From the NCBI GenBank assembly GCA_007713595.1, contig VMRY01000003.1, forward strand, positions 434,001-498,000: a stretch of 64,000 bases of DNA. Direction: 5' to 3'. Position 1 is the stretch's first letter. Each line of letters starts with the position of its first letter. Shown here piece after piece: positions 25,811-34,082 of the stretch. The notes under the pieces are model-generated. The model had not been told where the DNA came from and searched no databases. It saw only the letters and a program-made list of their open reading frames with translations. The position numbers and the translations under genes are program-made. Source of the DNA: Sedimenticola thiotaurini (GTDB taxonomy: Bacteria; Pseudomonadota; Gammaproteobacteria; Chromatiales; Chromatiaceae).

Positions 25811-26758
25811 GGGTGGATTGAATCCTAAAAATACCTGATTAGGTGTTTTAATGCCAAGGCATTTTCTTGGTTGATTGTTGAGTTTGATCATGGCCTGGTT
25901 GATTTCCTTTTGGGTTATGGTTGTGAAATCCCTGTTCTTTGGGAAGTATTGTCGAATGAGCCCATTGGTGTTTTCGTTCAAGCCGCGTTCCCATGAAGCA
26001 TAGGGATGAGCAAAGTAAAATTTGGCGTTGAGTTTGTTTGCAATGTTTTTGTGATCCGCAAACTCTTTTCCATTGTCTGAAGTCAGGATAAGAACCTGAT
26101 CAGATAGGGGTGACAAGAGCTTAATGATAGCTTTAGAAACGCATTGAGCAGTTTTACGTTCGACCTTTTGAATGAGGGTGTAGCGCGACTTGCGTTCAGT
26201 TAATGAGACGATGGCCTGCTTATGTCCTTTGCCAATGATGGTGTCGAGTTCCCAGTCACCGATACGGGAACGCAGATCGACTACTGTAGGTCGTTCATCA
26301 ATGCTGACACGGTCAATTAGCTGGCCACGCCGATTATAGCTGCCATAGCGCTTACGACGTTGTTTCTGGCAGCGCAGGTGTTGATACAAATCACCGCCCT
26401 CGGTTTTATCCTGGAGAACATACTGGTAGATCCATTCATGACTGATAGAGACATCAATCTCAGCTTTAAACCACAGGCTGATCTGTTCAGGGCTCCAGTC
26501 CTGCCGGAGCAGTCTTGTGACATTGTGCCAGACCGTGTGACAGATACGTGGTTGAACCTTGGCTTGCCTACGTTCTTCTGTCAGTCGTTGGGCCTGCTTA
26601 GGCCGATAGCCACGAAGGCCTGTGTTACGGCGGATCTCTCGGCTGACTGTCGATTTATGGCGATCCAATATCATGGCTATCTCAGATTGTGTATGTCCTG
26701 CTTTCAACAGGGCGTAAATTTGGTATCGTTCTTCCTGGGTAAGCTGTTTGTATCTCAT
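25793..26758 (-). CDS. IS30 family transposase
   Basis: This 321-residue transposase has the IS30 N-terminal HTH (LTQEERYQIYALLKAGHTQS, then HKSTVSREIRRN). The DDE integrase core is complete: D in GDWELDTIIGKG, D in LTSDNGKEF, E in ERGLNENTNGLIRQYFPK. The frame is undamaged, so it should be active. Confidence 0.95.
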   Translation of the reverse strand: MRYKQLTQEERYQIYALLKAGHTQSEIAMILDRHKSTVSREIRRNTGLRGYRPKQAQRLTEERRQAKVQPRICHTVWHNVTRLLRQDWSPEQISLWFKAEIDVSISHEWIYQYVLQDKTEGGDLYQHLRCQKQRRKRYGSYNRRGQLIDRVSIDERPTVVDLRSRIGDWELDTIIGKGHKQAIVSLTERKSRYTLIQKVERKTAQCVSKAIIKLLSPLSDQVLILTSDNGKEFADHKNIANKLNAKFYFAHPYASWERGLNENTNGLIRQYFPKNRDFTTITQKEINQAMIKLNNQPRKCLGIKTPNQVFLGFNPPVALAN

Positions 26759-26833
26759 TGTGCTCCTCTAACTTTGGTCGGTGAGAGAAAGCTCAATAAT
26801 ACAGCAGCTTACCCTCTGACCAACTCGTTAAGA

Positions 26834-26853
26834 GTTGCACTTACAAATTGAAT
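26834..26853. repeat. Right terminal inverted repeat of the IS30 element
   Basis: The plus-strand repeat is GTTGCACTTACAAATTGAAT, the imperfect complement of the left end. Its outer edge gives the right boundary of the element. Confidence 0.8.
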
Positions 26854-27137
26854 TCACGCAGGAAATATGCCTGAAGAATCCATAATTGTGCTGCCACCCG
26901 TCATGACATCAGTCAGTTCAGTGTGTAGGTTTCACCTAATACGGTCAACATCAAGTCGGTGACAGCTGTGTTTGATAGAAATTTAGACGCGGAACTATCT
27001 AAACTAGTGTCATCAAACTGCACATAGCCTGATACACCAGCCACACTCGTAGCATTAAAGTTAATCAGTGTGGTTTGAGCTTGGCCCACTGAGAGTAGAA
27101 ACCCACAGACAGCGAGTATTAGATTACGGAAAGGCAT
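26854..27137 (-). pseudogene. 5' part of the PEP-CTERM-like gene cut by IS30
   Basis: The frame starts at ATG 27137 with a signal peptide (MPFRNLILAVCGFLLSVGQA) and a beta-rich start (INFNATSVAGVSGYVQFDD). It stops at 26913 after GETYTLN. A one-base shift restores a frame TELTDVMTGGSTIMDSSG that runs up to the IS edge and continues in the 3' part at 25484-25790. So the gene has both a frameshift and an insertion. The family call rests on overall resemblance. Confidence 0.65.
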
Positions 27138-27394
27138 GATTATTGTCTCCAACAGGTTAGGGCAATTAATTACTGCAGTTGGGCACTTTGTGAGATCGTA
27201 TTCAGTTGAAATGCTTACTTCTATATATATTGGATACAAGGAATATTTGATATCAAAGACTCAACAGTGGGAGCAACAAAAAATATATTACTTGTAATAC
27301 TGTAGCTTAGGTCGAAGAAGAGATATGAATACAGCTAGTCCTGTAAAGAAAGCTTACAAATATCAAAGTAAAAATTACTCTTTTGTGTGTCATA

Positions 27395-27730
27395 GGATTT
27401 CCCCCTGAGGCAACCTTGCAGATATACTTCATATGTGCGTTTGATATGGATCGCTTCCGCCGTTTTGTCCTCAGTGACAACTTCAAGGCCACCTATGATC
27501 TTGAAGAGTCGATCTACGAAGTGTTGGTCAACGAAGATATCTCACTGAAGCAGTTCGGCAATCGCTTTATGAAATAGGTCTACTTTGGCTTGCGTACTAT
27601 CCCGGAAAAGAACGGCATCTGGGAGATGCGAATCGATGAGCGCTAAGAGGTGCGGAATGCTCGTCGCCAAGCCGAGATCCACCGCAAGCAGTAGGCGGAG
27701 GGTCAATGCTACAGTGGTGACAACGACTGA
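27395..27730 (+). pseudogene. Decayed 3' fragment of the YkgJ-family gene (copy B)
   Basis: The translation PPEATLQIYFICAFDMDRFR matches the intact protein almost residue for residue, and the match runs on to the end of the gene. The frame is unbroken except for three stops (27575, 27644, 27692), each a Gln codon of the intact gene changed by C to T. The cysteine-cluster half is missing. Confidence 0.88.
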
Positions 27731-28069
27731 ACTGCAGCCGTGATATTGGTAACTGTAGGGCAGGCTCCGTGTCTGCCCTGATTCTGCATAATTTGATCAT
27801 CGTGTAACCAATCCAGCTAGTTTCCGAGCAGACATAAAGATGGCGCTCTATCAATCGCCATTTCTATTTACGCGCCACACCTCACGTTCTCACGTAGCCA
27901 AAAAAGCACAAAATATGCTGTCCCTATCTAACTGGGATACTTGTATATACTGCATTCAGAAGAAAAATACTGCGGGAATACTCTTTTTTATGGTAAAGTT
28001 TTTCGTAATTAAAGGGCTTTGACCTTCCCTGGATTGATTGCTTCTTTTATAAATATGAAAGGGGGTGTA
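27731..28069. other. Gap before the lipoprotein gene
   Basis: A hairpin GGGCAG/CTGCCC with a 9-base loop lies at 27758-27778 without a T-run, 28 bases after the YkgJ copy. It may be a relic terminator. The rest is AT-rich and holds no gene. Confidence 0.4.
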
Positions 28070-29032
28070 ATGCGCTATTTAGCATTGGTGTTGATATCGA
28101 TTTTTTCATTGGGGTTTGGTGGATGCGCAAGTATTACTTCATCGGAGATGCAATCGATTGCCATTTCAAGTATAGCAAACACAGGAGAGCAGGTAACGGC
28201 GGCAAAATGCTCACTAATTAATGATAAGGGAAAATGGAGTATAGAAACACCAACAGTAGTATCAATACATAAATCTTCACAAGATCTATTGGTTGATTGT
28301 GAAAAGGAAGGATCTGACAAGGGCTTTGTTCGAGCAGTTTCAAGTGCTTCTGCTGGAATGTATGGGAATATCATATTTGGCGGCATTGTTGGAGCTGTTA
28401 TTGATCACAGTAAAGGTAGCGGATATGAGTATCCATCTAATATTGCCGTCATCATGGGTTCGCAAAATGTTGTCTACGTGAATGACCAGAAAATTATACT
28501 GCCAGTTACTAGCGATAAAAGTGCATATAAATCTAATGCCATTTCAAATGACAGTGAAAATGCAGTAAGTTTGACTATAACTGAGAGGGTAGAAATATCT
28601 TGTACGCGATGTTTAGATAATCAGTCTTGCCCTTTTGCGGATAACAAGGATGGGACTGTTACTGATAAAAGAAATAATCGAGTCTGGATGCGCTGTAGTT
28701 ATGGGCAACAGTGGAACGGTCGGACCTGTGTCGGTGAAGCAGAGCAAGTTTCTGTTATGCGTGCAAAGACAATCGGGAAGCAATTACAGATTGGTGATAA
28801 ATTTGGATGGCGAATTCCACAGAAGTCAGAAATGAGTAATCTCATATCGAGTACTTGTTTGCCTATGGTAAATGCTGAAGTTTTTCCCAATACGCCAATG
28901 GGTGAATATGTTTCATTCGATGCAACACAGTCCGATTGGCATGCTCACTACTTTAATCTGAAAAATGGCGATAGCTATAATGCGTCCCATGGTGGAAATG
29001 CTAAATCTTACATTAGGTTCGTGAGTAATTGA
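28070..29032 (+). CDS. Lipoprotein with C-terminal DUF1566-like domain
   Basis: This 320-residue protein starts MRYLALVLISIFSLGFGGCA, a lipoprotein signal with the lipobox Cys at 20. The C-terminal third (DNKDGTVTDKRNNRVWMRCS, then GWRIPQKSEMSNLI) is a DUF1566/Lcl-type domain, found in surface proteins and in host-interaction factors of Legionella. AGGGGG precedes the ATG at 28070; an upstream start at 28019 would bury the signal. AT-rich base use and the position between an IS and unrelated genes suggest acquisition. Function is unknown. Confidence 0.8.
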   Translation: MRYLALVLISIFSLGFGGCASITSSEMQSIAISSIANTGEQVTAAKCSLINDKGKWSIETPTVVSIHKSSQDLLVDCEKEGSDKGFVRAVSSASAGMYGNIIFGGIVGAVIDHSKGSGYEYPSNIAVIMGSQNVVYVNDQKIILPVTSDKSAYKSNAISNDSENAVSLTITERVEISCTRCLDNQSCPFADNKDGTVTDKRNNRVWMRCSYGQQWNGRTCVGEAEQVSVMRAKTIGKQLQIGDKFGWRIPQKSEMSNLISSTCLPMVNAEVFPNTPMGEYVSFDATQSDWHAHYFNLKNGDSYNASHGGNAKSYIRFVSN

Positions 29033-29199
29033 TCTTGGATTCTGATCAATGGGGTTTCGATTGATAACAGATTAAAGGTGTAGTCTGATAGGCTGGTCGC
29101 GTCTTACATGCCCACGCCGCTTTTGATGAAAGTAGGTAAGAAAAAGCAGAACAGATCGGTTTTATCTGAAATTTCAGGTGGAGCAGGGCTGCTTAATCG

Positions 29200-29601
29200 C
29201 TACATTACCCCAGCAAGCCACTCCCCCAGTTTCATGTCGACCACCAGAATGTGCTCAGTCAGCCAGTGCTCCAGATACTCAAAGTCCGTCTCACTCATTT
29301 TTCCGCCATCCTGCAGATACTTCTGCTGAAATGCGGCGGCGCTCTTGATCAGTTCCCGGTGTTCGGCTCTGTGTCCAGTGAATTTCGGGTAATTGTATTT
29401 CAGCATCAGGCGTTCTTCGTGCTTGAAGTGCCAGACTGTGCAGGCGATCAGCTCCTCAAGTACGGCCTCCCGGTACTCTGGCGATTCACTATCAACCACG
29501 GAATGCCTGAAGACGTTAAACAACTCCACCAGCCGCCGATGATCCTCGTCTATCTCATCGACTGCGACACTCAGCGTTTTGTCCCAAATCAGTTCTTTCA
29601 T
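29200..29601 (-). CDS. Bacteriohemerythrin
   Basis: This 133-residue four-helix di-iron oxygen-binding protein has all seven iron ligands: H21, H58, E62, H77, H81, H117 and D122. GGGAG precedes the ATG. Likely roles are O2 storage or sensing for a microaerophile. The gene stands alone. Confidence 0.95.
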   Translation of the reverse strand: MKELIWDKTLSVAVDEIDEDHRRLVELFNVFRHSVVDSESPEYREAVLEELIACTVWHFKHEERLMLKYNYPKFTGHRAEHRELIKSAAAFQQKYLQDGGKMSETDFEYLEHWLTEHILVVDMKLGEWLAGVM

Positions 29602-30083
29602 GGCAGTCTCCCTGATCGGGTAGGTATTAACGGAACAGTTGTAACTATATTACCCTTCAAGCTTACTGGAAGAAAGGTCATGTGAATTTCTGTGATTTTA
29701 ACTCCAACTGCATGTTAGGCAGGCAAAGCCTGATGATGGTATGTTGCTATCAATCATGACAGGACACTAGAGAAACATAGCCAGTCTTATTGCCAAACTT
29801 CAGTGAAAATGGATTCAGCGTGCACTTTGGTATACTGATGGTCTTGAATTAAGGGGCCTTTTCAATGGTCAGATATCATTATCTGACATTGCCTCTAGTT
29901 GGCATTATAGTGATGCCTTTATCTATTTGAGGTGAAGCAGGTAAGATTATCCTGTGGCATCTGTTATTAGACTCTAATCGCCCGGGTCTAAAAGATGGAC
30001 TCATTTTCTATTCATTTATATCTGTGATTGGTTTTCGCCATTCTCCTAAGCCTTCACATACTTGATCAAGGAAAAAACTGTTT
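29602..30083. other. Divergent promoter gap, bacteriohemerythrin/OsmC
   Basis: The genes on each side point away from this 482-base gap, so promoters for both must lie here. I found no clear boxes and no small gene. Confidence 0.4.
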
Positions 30084-30533
30084 ATGTCTGAACATAAAAT
30101 TGATCTTGACTGGAAGGGTGCCCCTCCCTCTTCTGACCAAACCACTTACAACCGTAACCATACGGTTTCCTTCAGCGATACTGTTCAGGTTACGGTATCT
30201 TCAGCGCCGGAATATAAGGGTGACCCTAATTGTGCAGACCCGGAAAAATTGCTGACCAGCGCTTTGGCCAGTTGTCATATGCTGACATTCCTTGCTATTG
30301 CCGATCTCAAGGGTTTCAAAGTAGAGAGTTATAAAGACCAGGCCGCGGGTTTTCTGGAGAAGGGTGAAAGCGGTCGGCCGCATATAACTCGCATCGAACT
30401 GCATCCGAGTATTGTATTTGCCGGAGAAGAAAAACCAGATGCGGCCACCCTTAAGCGAATGCATGCCAGTGCTCACAAGAATTGTTTTATCGCCAATTCA
30501 ATCAAAGCTAAGGTTGATGTGCTCGATACTTAA
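30084..30533 (+). CDS. OsmC family protein (peroxide/thiol stress)
   Basis: This 149-residue protein has the OsmC layout, with the first redox Cys in SALASCHMLTFLAIA and the second in AHKNCFIANSIKA. The family reduces organic hydroperoxides or handles thiol-reactive compounds. AAGGAA precedes the ATG. Confidence 0.88.
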   Translation: MSEHKIDLDWKGAPPSSDQTTYNRNHTVSFSDTVQVTVSSAPEYKGDPNCADPEKLLTSALASCHMLTFLAIADLKGFKVESYKDQAAGFLEKGESGRPHITRIELHPSIVFAGEEKPDAATLKRMHASAHKNCFIANSIKAKVDVLDT

Positions 30534-30561
30534 CGAGGTTGCAGCGGCAGAGAAAAAGGCA

Positions 30562-30583
30562 TACCCATCCTGCAGGATGGGGT
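30562..30583. terminator. Hairpin between converging OsmC and PLDc_N genes
   Basis: CCCATCC/GGATGGG with a 4-base loop, extended by TA/TA with a bulge. It is a strong stem without a clear T-run. Confidence 0.45.
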
Positions 30584-30610
30584 AGGCAAGGGGTTAAACG
30601 AGTAAAAGTA

Positions 30611-30799
30611 TTAAAGCTTGAGCCTTTTATCTCCTGGCCCCAAAAGGAACCACAAAATAAGCCCAAGCAGAGGAAGAATCAGAACAACCACAATCCACAA
30701 TATTTTCAGGCCGGTTGATTCACTGCTTTGAGCAATTTTTATAATGGCAAAAATATCTGCAATTAAAAGGATAAGGCCAAGTATGCCATTGACTTCCAT
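30611..30799 (-). CDS. PLDc_N domain small membrane protein
   Basis: This 62-residue protein is two membrane helices joined by a short loop (KIAQSSESTGLKILWIVVVL), ending LGLILWFLLGPG. It is the N-terminal module of cardiolipin synthases found on its own; such proteins have no known activity. AAGGAG precedes the ATG. Confidence 0.82.
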   Translation of the reverse strand: MEVNGILGLILLIADIFAIIKIAQSSESTGLKILWIVVVLILPLLGLILWFLLGPGDKRLKL

Positions 30800-30897
30800 G
30801 AGTATCTCCTTGTTCCGTTTTGCATGTGTTCAGTATAAAAGAGTTTATCGTTAATCGTGGGGATAGTGAACGGAGTACACTCTTTGTTGACAATTCT

Positions 30898-31665
30898 TTA
30901 CATCGGATTGAGTCGCAGAAAAGGCAGGTATCCCGGGCCTCCCAGCTGACGAACTTCCTGGCGTATATCCTGGGCTCTTCCGCGGACGTAGTCGCTTGGC
31001 GACGCAGCATACATCCGTTTGGGGTTTGGCAGTACCGCCGCCAGTAATGAACTCTCATACAATGTAAGACGATTAGCCGACTTACTGAACAGATGTTGAG
31101 CTGCAGCTTCTGCGCCGTATACGCCCGGTGCAAATTCGGCTACGTTCAGATAGACTTCAAGGATACGACGCTTAGACCAGAGGCTTTCGATAAGTAGTGT
31201 CAGGTAGGCTTCGACCCCTTTGCGCAGATAACTTCGTCCTCCCCACAGATACAAATTCTTCGCAACCTGCTGGCTAATAGTGCTGGCACCACGTGTTCGT
31301 TTACCCTTGGATGACAAGGCGTCAAGAATAGAATCCATGTCAAATCCGTAGTGTTCGGGGAACTTTTGATCCTCGGAGGCAACAATAGCGATGGCCAATT
31401 GTGGAGATATTTGTGCGAGTGGAACCCAGCGATAGTCTATTGCGTTATCCGTTTGCCAGATTTCTGCCAACATAAAAGCACTGGTGGGGGGCGCAATCCA
31501 TCGCCATGGCAGTACTAACAGTACACTCACAATTACCGCGCTTATCATGCTAAAGATGATCAAGCGCTTAAATCGAAGTAACCACTTGGATTTTGGCTTT
31601 TGAGCTATTTTTTTCGGTAACTTAGCTATATTGGTATCACTAACAAGAAGGTTAAATTGATCCAA
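30898..31665 (-). CDS. mtgA: Monofunctional peptidoglycan glycosyltransferase
   Basis: This 255-residue protein has one N-terminal membrane span (about 33-55) and a GT51 domain in the periplasm. The catalytic-Glu motif ASEDQKFPEHYGFD, RGASTISQQVAKNLYLW and KRRILEVYLNVAEF are intact. It polymerises lipid II into glycan strands and has no transpeptidase domain. It stands alone. Confidence 0.93.
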   Translation of the reverse strand: MDQFNLLVSDTNIAKLPKKIAQKPKSKWLLRFKRLIIFSMISAVIVSVLLVLPWRWIAPPTSAFMLAEIWQTDNAIDYRWVPLAQISPQLAIAIVASEDQKFPEHYGFDMDSILDALSSKGKRTRGASTISQQVAKNLYLWGGRSYLRKGVEAYLTLLIESLWSKRRILEVYLNVAEFAPGVYGAEAAAQHLFSKSANRLTLYESSLLAAVLPNPKRMYAASPSDYVRGRAQDIRQEVRQLGGPGYLPFLRLNPM

Positions 31666-32153
31666 AACACAGTGGGACGTCAGGGATCGGTAATTTTCTC
31701 AGGTTTCAATGTGCGAACTCATCACGAACCAAAGGCACGGCTTACAGCACTATTATAGTGCAATATGACTATCGGTGACTGCCACTGACGGTGCCCTGGC
31801 ATTCTCCCTGTGGCGTTTCAATAGAGCGTCATCAGGCCTGCTTCGGGATGGGCCTCATGTCGAAAGCAGCGATTTTATTCGACCTAAAAAAGAAAGGACT
31901 TTCATGTTTATCTCTTTTTACCTGCAATATCTTCCAAATATTTGGTACAAATGAGCTCCCCACCCAGTGCCACATTGGTCCCGCACAGCTCTCGAATCAA
32001 CCTGCGAAACTAGGCGTGCACAACAAATGAAGTGATGGGCGGCGCGAACACTTAACACTGGTATTGGTGTCTATATCTATTTAGCTAGTTACGCTATGTT
32101 GTACTGTCTAACCAGCTAATTACGGCTGACCTTATTGATCATGAGGATCAAGT
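31666..32153. other. Gap between mtgA and the DUF1330 gene
   Basis: This 488-base divergent promoter region shows nothing I can assign. A frame at 31791-32030 has no ribosome binding site and no family resemblance. Confidence 0.4.
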
Positions 32154-32444
32154 ATGAGCGCGTACCTTATTGTCGATACAAAAATCAATAATCCAGAAGT
32201 GTATGAAGAGTATAAAAAACTGGCCAAGCCTATTGCTGAAAAGTTTGGTGGTGTCTATCGGGCAAGAGGAGGAGAGATGGATGTGCGAGAGACAGATTTA
32301 TGGACGCCAACCCGCGTGGTCATAATCGAATTTCCCGATATGAAAAGCGCGCAGGCCTTCGTTGATTCTGAAGAGTATGCGCCGGTAAAGCCGATGCGCT
32401 TGGATAATGCGGAGTGTACTCTATTAATTTTAGAGGGCTGTTAG
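32154..32444 (+). CDS. DUF1330 family protein
   Basis: This 96-residue ferredoxin-like dimeric alpha-beta barrel protein has the family pattern SAYLIVDTKINNPEVYEEYK near the N terminus, YRARGGEMDV in the middle and VVIIEFPDMKSAQAFVDSEEY. No reaction is established for the family. GAGG precedes the ATG. Confidence 0.88.
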   Translation: MSAYLIVDTKINNPEVYEEYKKLAKPIAEKFGGVYRARGGEMDVRETDLWTPTRVVIIEFPDMKSAQAFVDSEEYAPVKPMRLDNAECTLLILEGC

Positions 32445-32466
32445 CTTTTGGTGGTTTTCTACCCGA

Positions 32467-32502
32467 CAAAAAAATGGCCCTCAAAAGAGGGCCAGGTTTT
32501 TA
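32467..32502. terminator. Bidirectional terminator between DUF1330 and hdrB
   Basis: The 8-bp stem TGGCCCTC/GAGGGCCA has an AAAA loop, an A-run on the left and a T-rich right side. It can end both the DUF1330 transcript and the qmo-hdr operon. Confidence 0.88.
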
Positions 32503-32530
32503 TTATTATGTTTATTGCTTTTAGTGGAAA

Positions 32531-33430
32531 CTATTTGCCTGCAATATCTTCCAGCGACTTGGCGCGGATGATCTGACCATCCAGGGCTGAGTCTTTGCCA
32601 TTGCGGCCAAAGGCGACACTCATGAGCTGGCTGTAGTAAACCACCGGCATGTTGAACTTGCTGCCGAAGCGGGCATTGATCTGATCCTGGTAGATCTCCA
32701 CGTTGGCCTGACACAGTGGGCAGGGGGTGGCGATCAGATCGGCGCCGTGATCGTAGGCGGCCTCGATGATGCCGTGGATCATCTCCTGGGATTTCTCAGG
32801 CTCTGAGAAGGCCAAGGCACCACCACAACACTGCACCTTTTTCTCATAGGTTGGGATGGACTCTGCGCCTACACTGTCGATCAGGTGATCGAGGTAGACG
32901 GGATTCTCAAACGACTCCTCAGCGATACCGAAGGGACGGTTGGTCTGACAGCCGACGTAGCTGGCAATCTTCAGGCCTTCCAGTGGTTTTTGAACCTTGG
33001 CCTGGATAGCTTCAAAGCCGATATCTTCAATCAGTACCTCAACCATGTGTCGAACAGGCGTCTGGTTGTTCAGCTTCAGGTTGGCTTCGTTGAGTGCCGT
33101 GTTGGCATCGCGGAACATGTTCTGATCTTCATGCAGGCGCTCTTTGGCTTCCCGCGTGGAGAGCCAGCAGGCGGCGCAGGTCGCGACAATGTCCTGTCCG
33201 GGGTTGTGCTGCTCAGAGAGCGCTATATTGCGCGCTGAGAGTGTCAGACGTGGCAGTTCGCCGCCGCCGCCATAGCCAATGGATGCGCCACAGCAGTTCC
33301 AGTCCGGTATCTCGTTGAGCGTGATATCCAGCTCTTCGCACATGGTCTGGGTGGCGCGCATCATGTTTGATGAGGAGGCCCCTGTTTGTGAGGAGCATCC
33401 TGGGTAGAATGAGACTTCTTTCTTAGCCAT
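32531..33430 (-). CDS. hdrB: HdrB-like subunit of the Qmo-Hdr complex
   Basis: This 299-residue protein has two CCG domains (WNCCGASIGYGGG and VQCCGGALAF), which bind the non-cubane 4Fe-4S clusters of heterodisulfide reductase HdrB. Here it is the last gene of qmoA-qmoB-hdrC-hdrB. With HdrC it replaces QmoC, the membrane subunit that passes electrons to quinone. The natural acceptor is unknown. It is soluble, with no membrane spans. Confidence 0.9.
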   Translation of the reverse strand: MAKKEVSFYPGCSSQTGASSSNMMRATQTMCEELDITLNEIPDWNCCGASIGYGGGGELPRLTLSARNIALSEQHNPGQDIVATCAACWLSTREAKERLHEDQNMFRDANTALNEANLKLNNQTPVRHMVEVLIEDIGFEAIQAKVQKPLEGLKIASYVGCQTNRPFGIAEESFENPVYLDHLIDSVGAESIPTYEKKVQCCGGALAFSEPEKSQEMIHGIIEAAYDHGADLIATPCPLCQANVEIYQDQINARFGSKFNMPVVYYSQLMSVAFGRNGKDSALDGQIIRAKSLEDIAGK

Positions 33431-33446
33431 TTTGGTATGTCCTCAG

Positions 33447-34070
33447 TTAGCTGTTGCCCTGGATTTTGGCATCTTCAATTTCCTGGGCTTTCTTGATCAT
33501 CTTCTGCAGACCGCTGGTGTCTTTGATACTGTGTCCACCAAAGAGCTCCATTGCGCTCATGCGCTTCGCCTTCATCATGTTCTGTCCCAGCGTCTTATTG
33601 GCCATGGCGTTTTTGATGCCCTGTCCAAAGCCGTCTTTGAAGTACATGGAGAGGCCCAACTTCAACTCATTGACCCGGCCTTTCTTCATCAGGTTGTCCC
33701 AGAAGATCTGTGCAAACTGCTGAGTGGGCTGATTCTTGGGCGACAGACCCAGACGTTTGGCGTAGTGCGCCAAGCCGTGCATGATGTGGGTGATCGGTAG
33801 TCCACGGGGACAACGTGCAATACAGTTATAGCAGGAGGTACACATCCACATGGCGTCGGATGAGAGAACCGCCTCACGCTTGCCTGCACGAATCATCATG
33901 AACAGTTTCTGAGGGGTGTGTTCCCAAGCGTTGCCCAGTGGGCATGAGCCGGCGCAGACGCCGCACTGCATACACATCTTGACCCACTCGCCCTCTTCAA
34001 CGTTTGCTTCAACTTCTTTGAGGAAGCTGCTGCGGTACCTTTCGGTCATTGCGGTATTTAAATCGCTCAT
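33447..34070 (-). CDS. hdrC: HdrC-like iron-sulfur subunit of the Qmo-Hdr complex
   Basis: This 207-residue soluble protein has two 4Fe-4S motifs (CMQCGVCAGSCPLG and CTSCYNCIARCPRG), as in HdrC. It lacks the cytochrome b-like membrane domain that is fused to this module in QmoC. It relays electrons between QmoAB and HdrB. qmoB ends 12 bases upstream and hdrB starts 16 bases downstream. Confidence 0.9.
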   Translation of the reverse strand: MSDLNTAMTERYRSSFLKEVEANVEEGEWVKMCMQCGVCAGSCPLGNAWEHTPQKLFMMIRAGKREAVLSSDAMWMCTSCYNCIARCPRGLPITHIMHGLAHYAKRLGLSPKNQPTQQFAQIFWDNLMKKGRVNELKLGLSMYFKDGFGQGIKNAMANKTLGQNMMKAKRMSAMELFGGHSIKDTSGLQKMIKKAQEIEDAKIQGNS

Positions 34071-34082
34071 AATCCGTATCCC

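Larger units (their letters stand above)
25791..26853 (-). mobile_element. IS30-family insertion sequence
   Basis: The element of about 1063 bp carries one transposase gene and is bounded by imperfect 20-bp inverted repeats. It sits inside a PEP-CTERM-like gene. No unambiguous target duplication is visible (IS30 elements make 2-3 bp). The transposase is intact, so the insertion may be fairly recent. Confidence 0.88.
26834..27394. other. AT-rich flank around the broken gene
   Basis: Upstream of the ATG at 27137 I looked for a sigma54 -24/-12 element like those of the other two PEP-CTERM genes and did not find one. The remainder up to the YkgJ fragment is AT-rich without a gene. Confidence 0.4.

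Noticed and set aside
27575-27694. Reassignment of TAG/TAA to Gln suggested by the YkgJ copy B
   Set aside because: All other genes use TAA and TAG as ordinary stops (for example ntrX and glcF), so decay is the simple explanation.
31791-32030. 79-codon frame upstream of the DUF1330 gene
   Set aside because: It lacks a ribosome binding site and shows no domain; probably chance.
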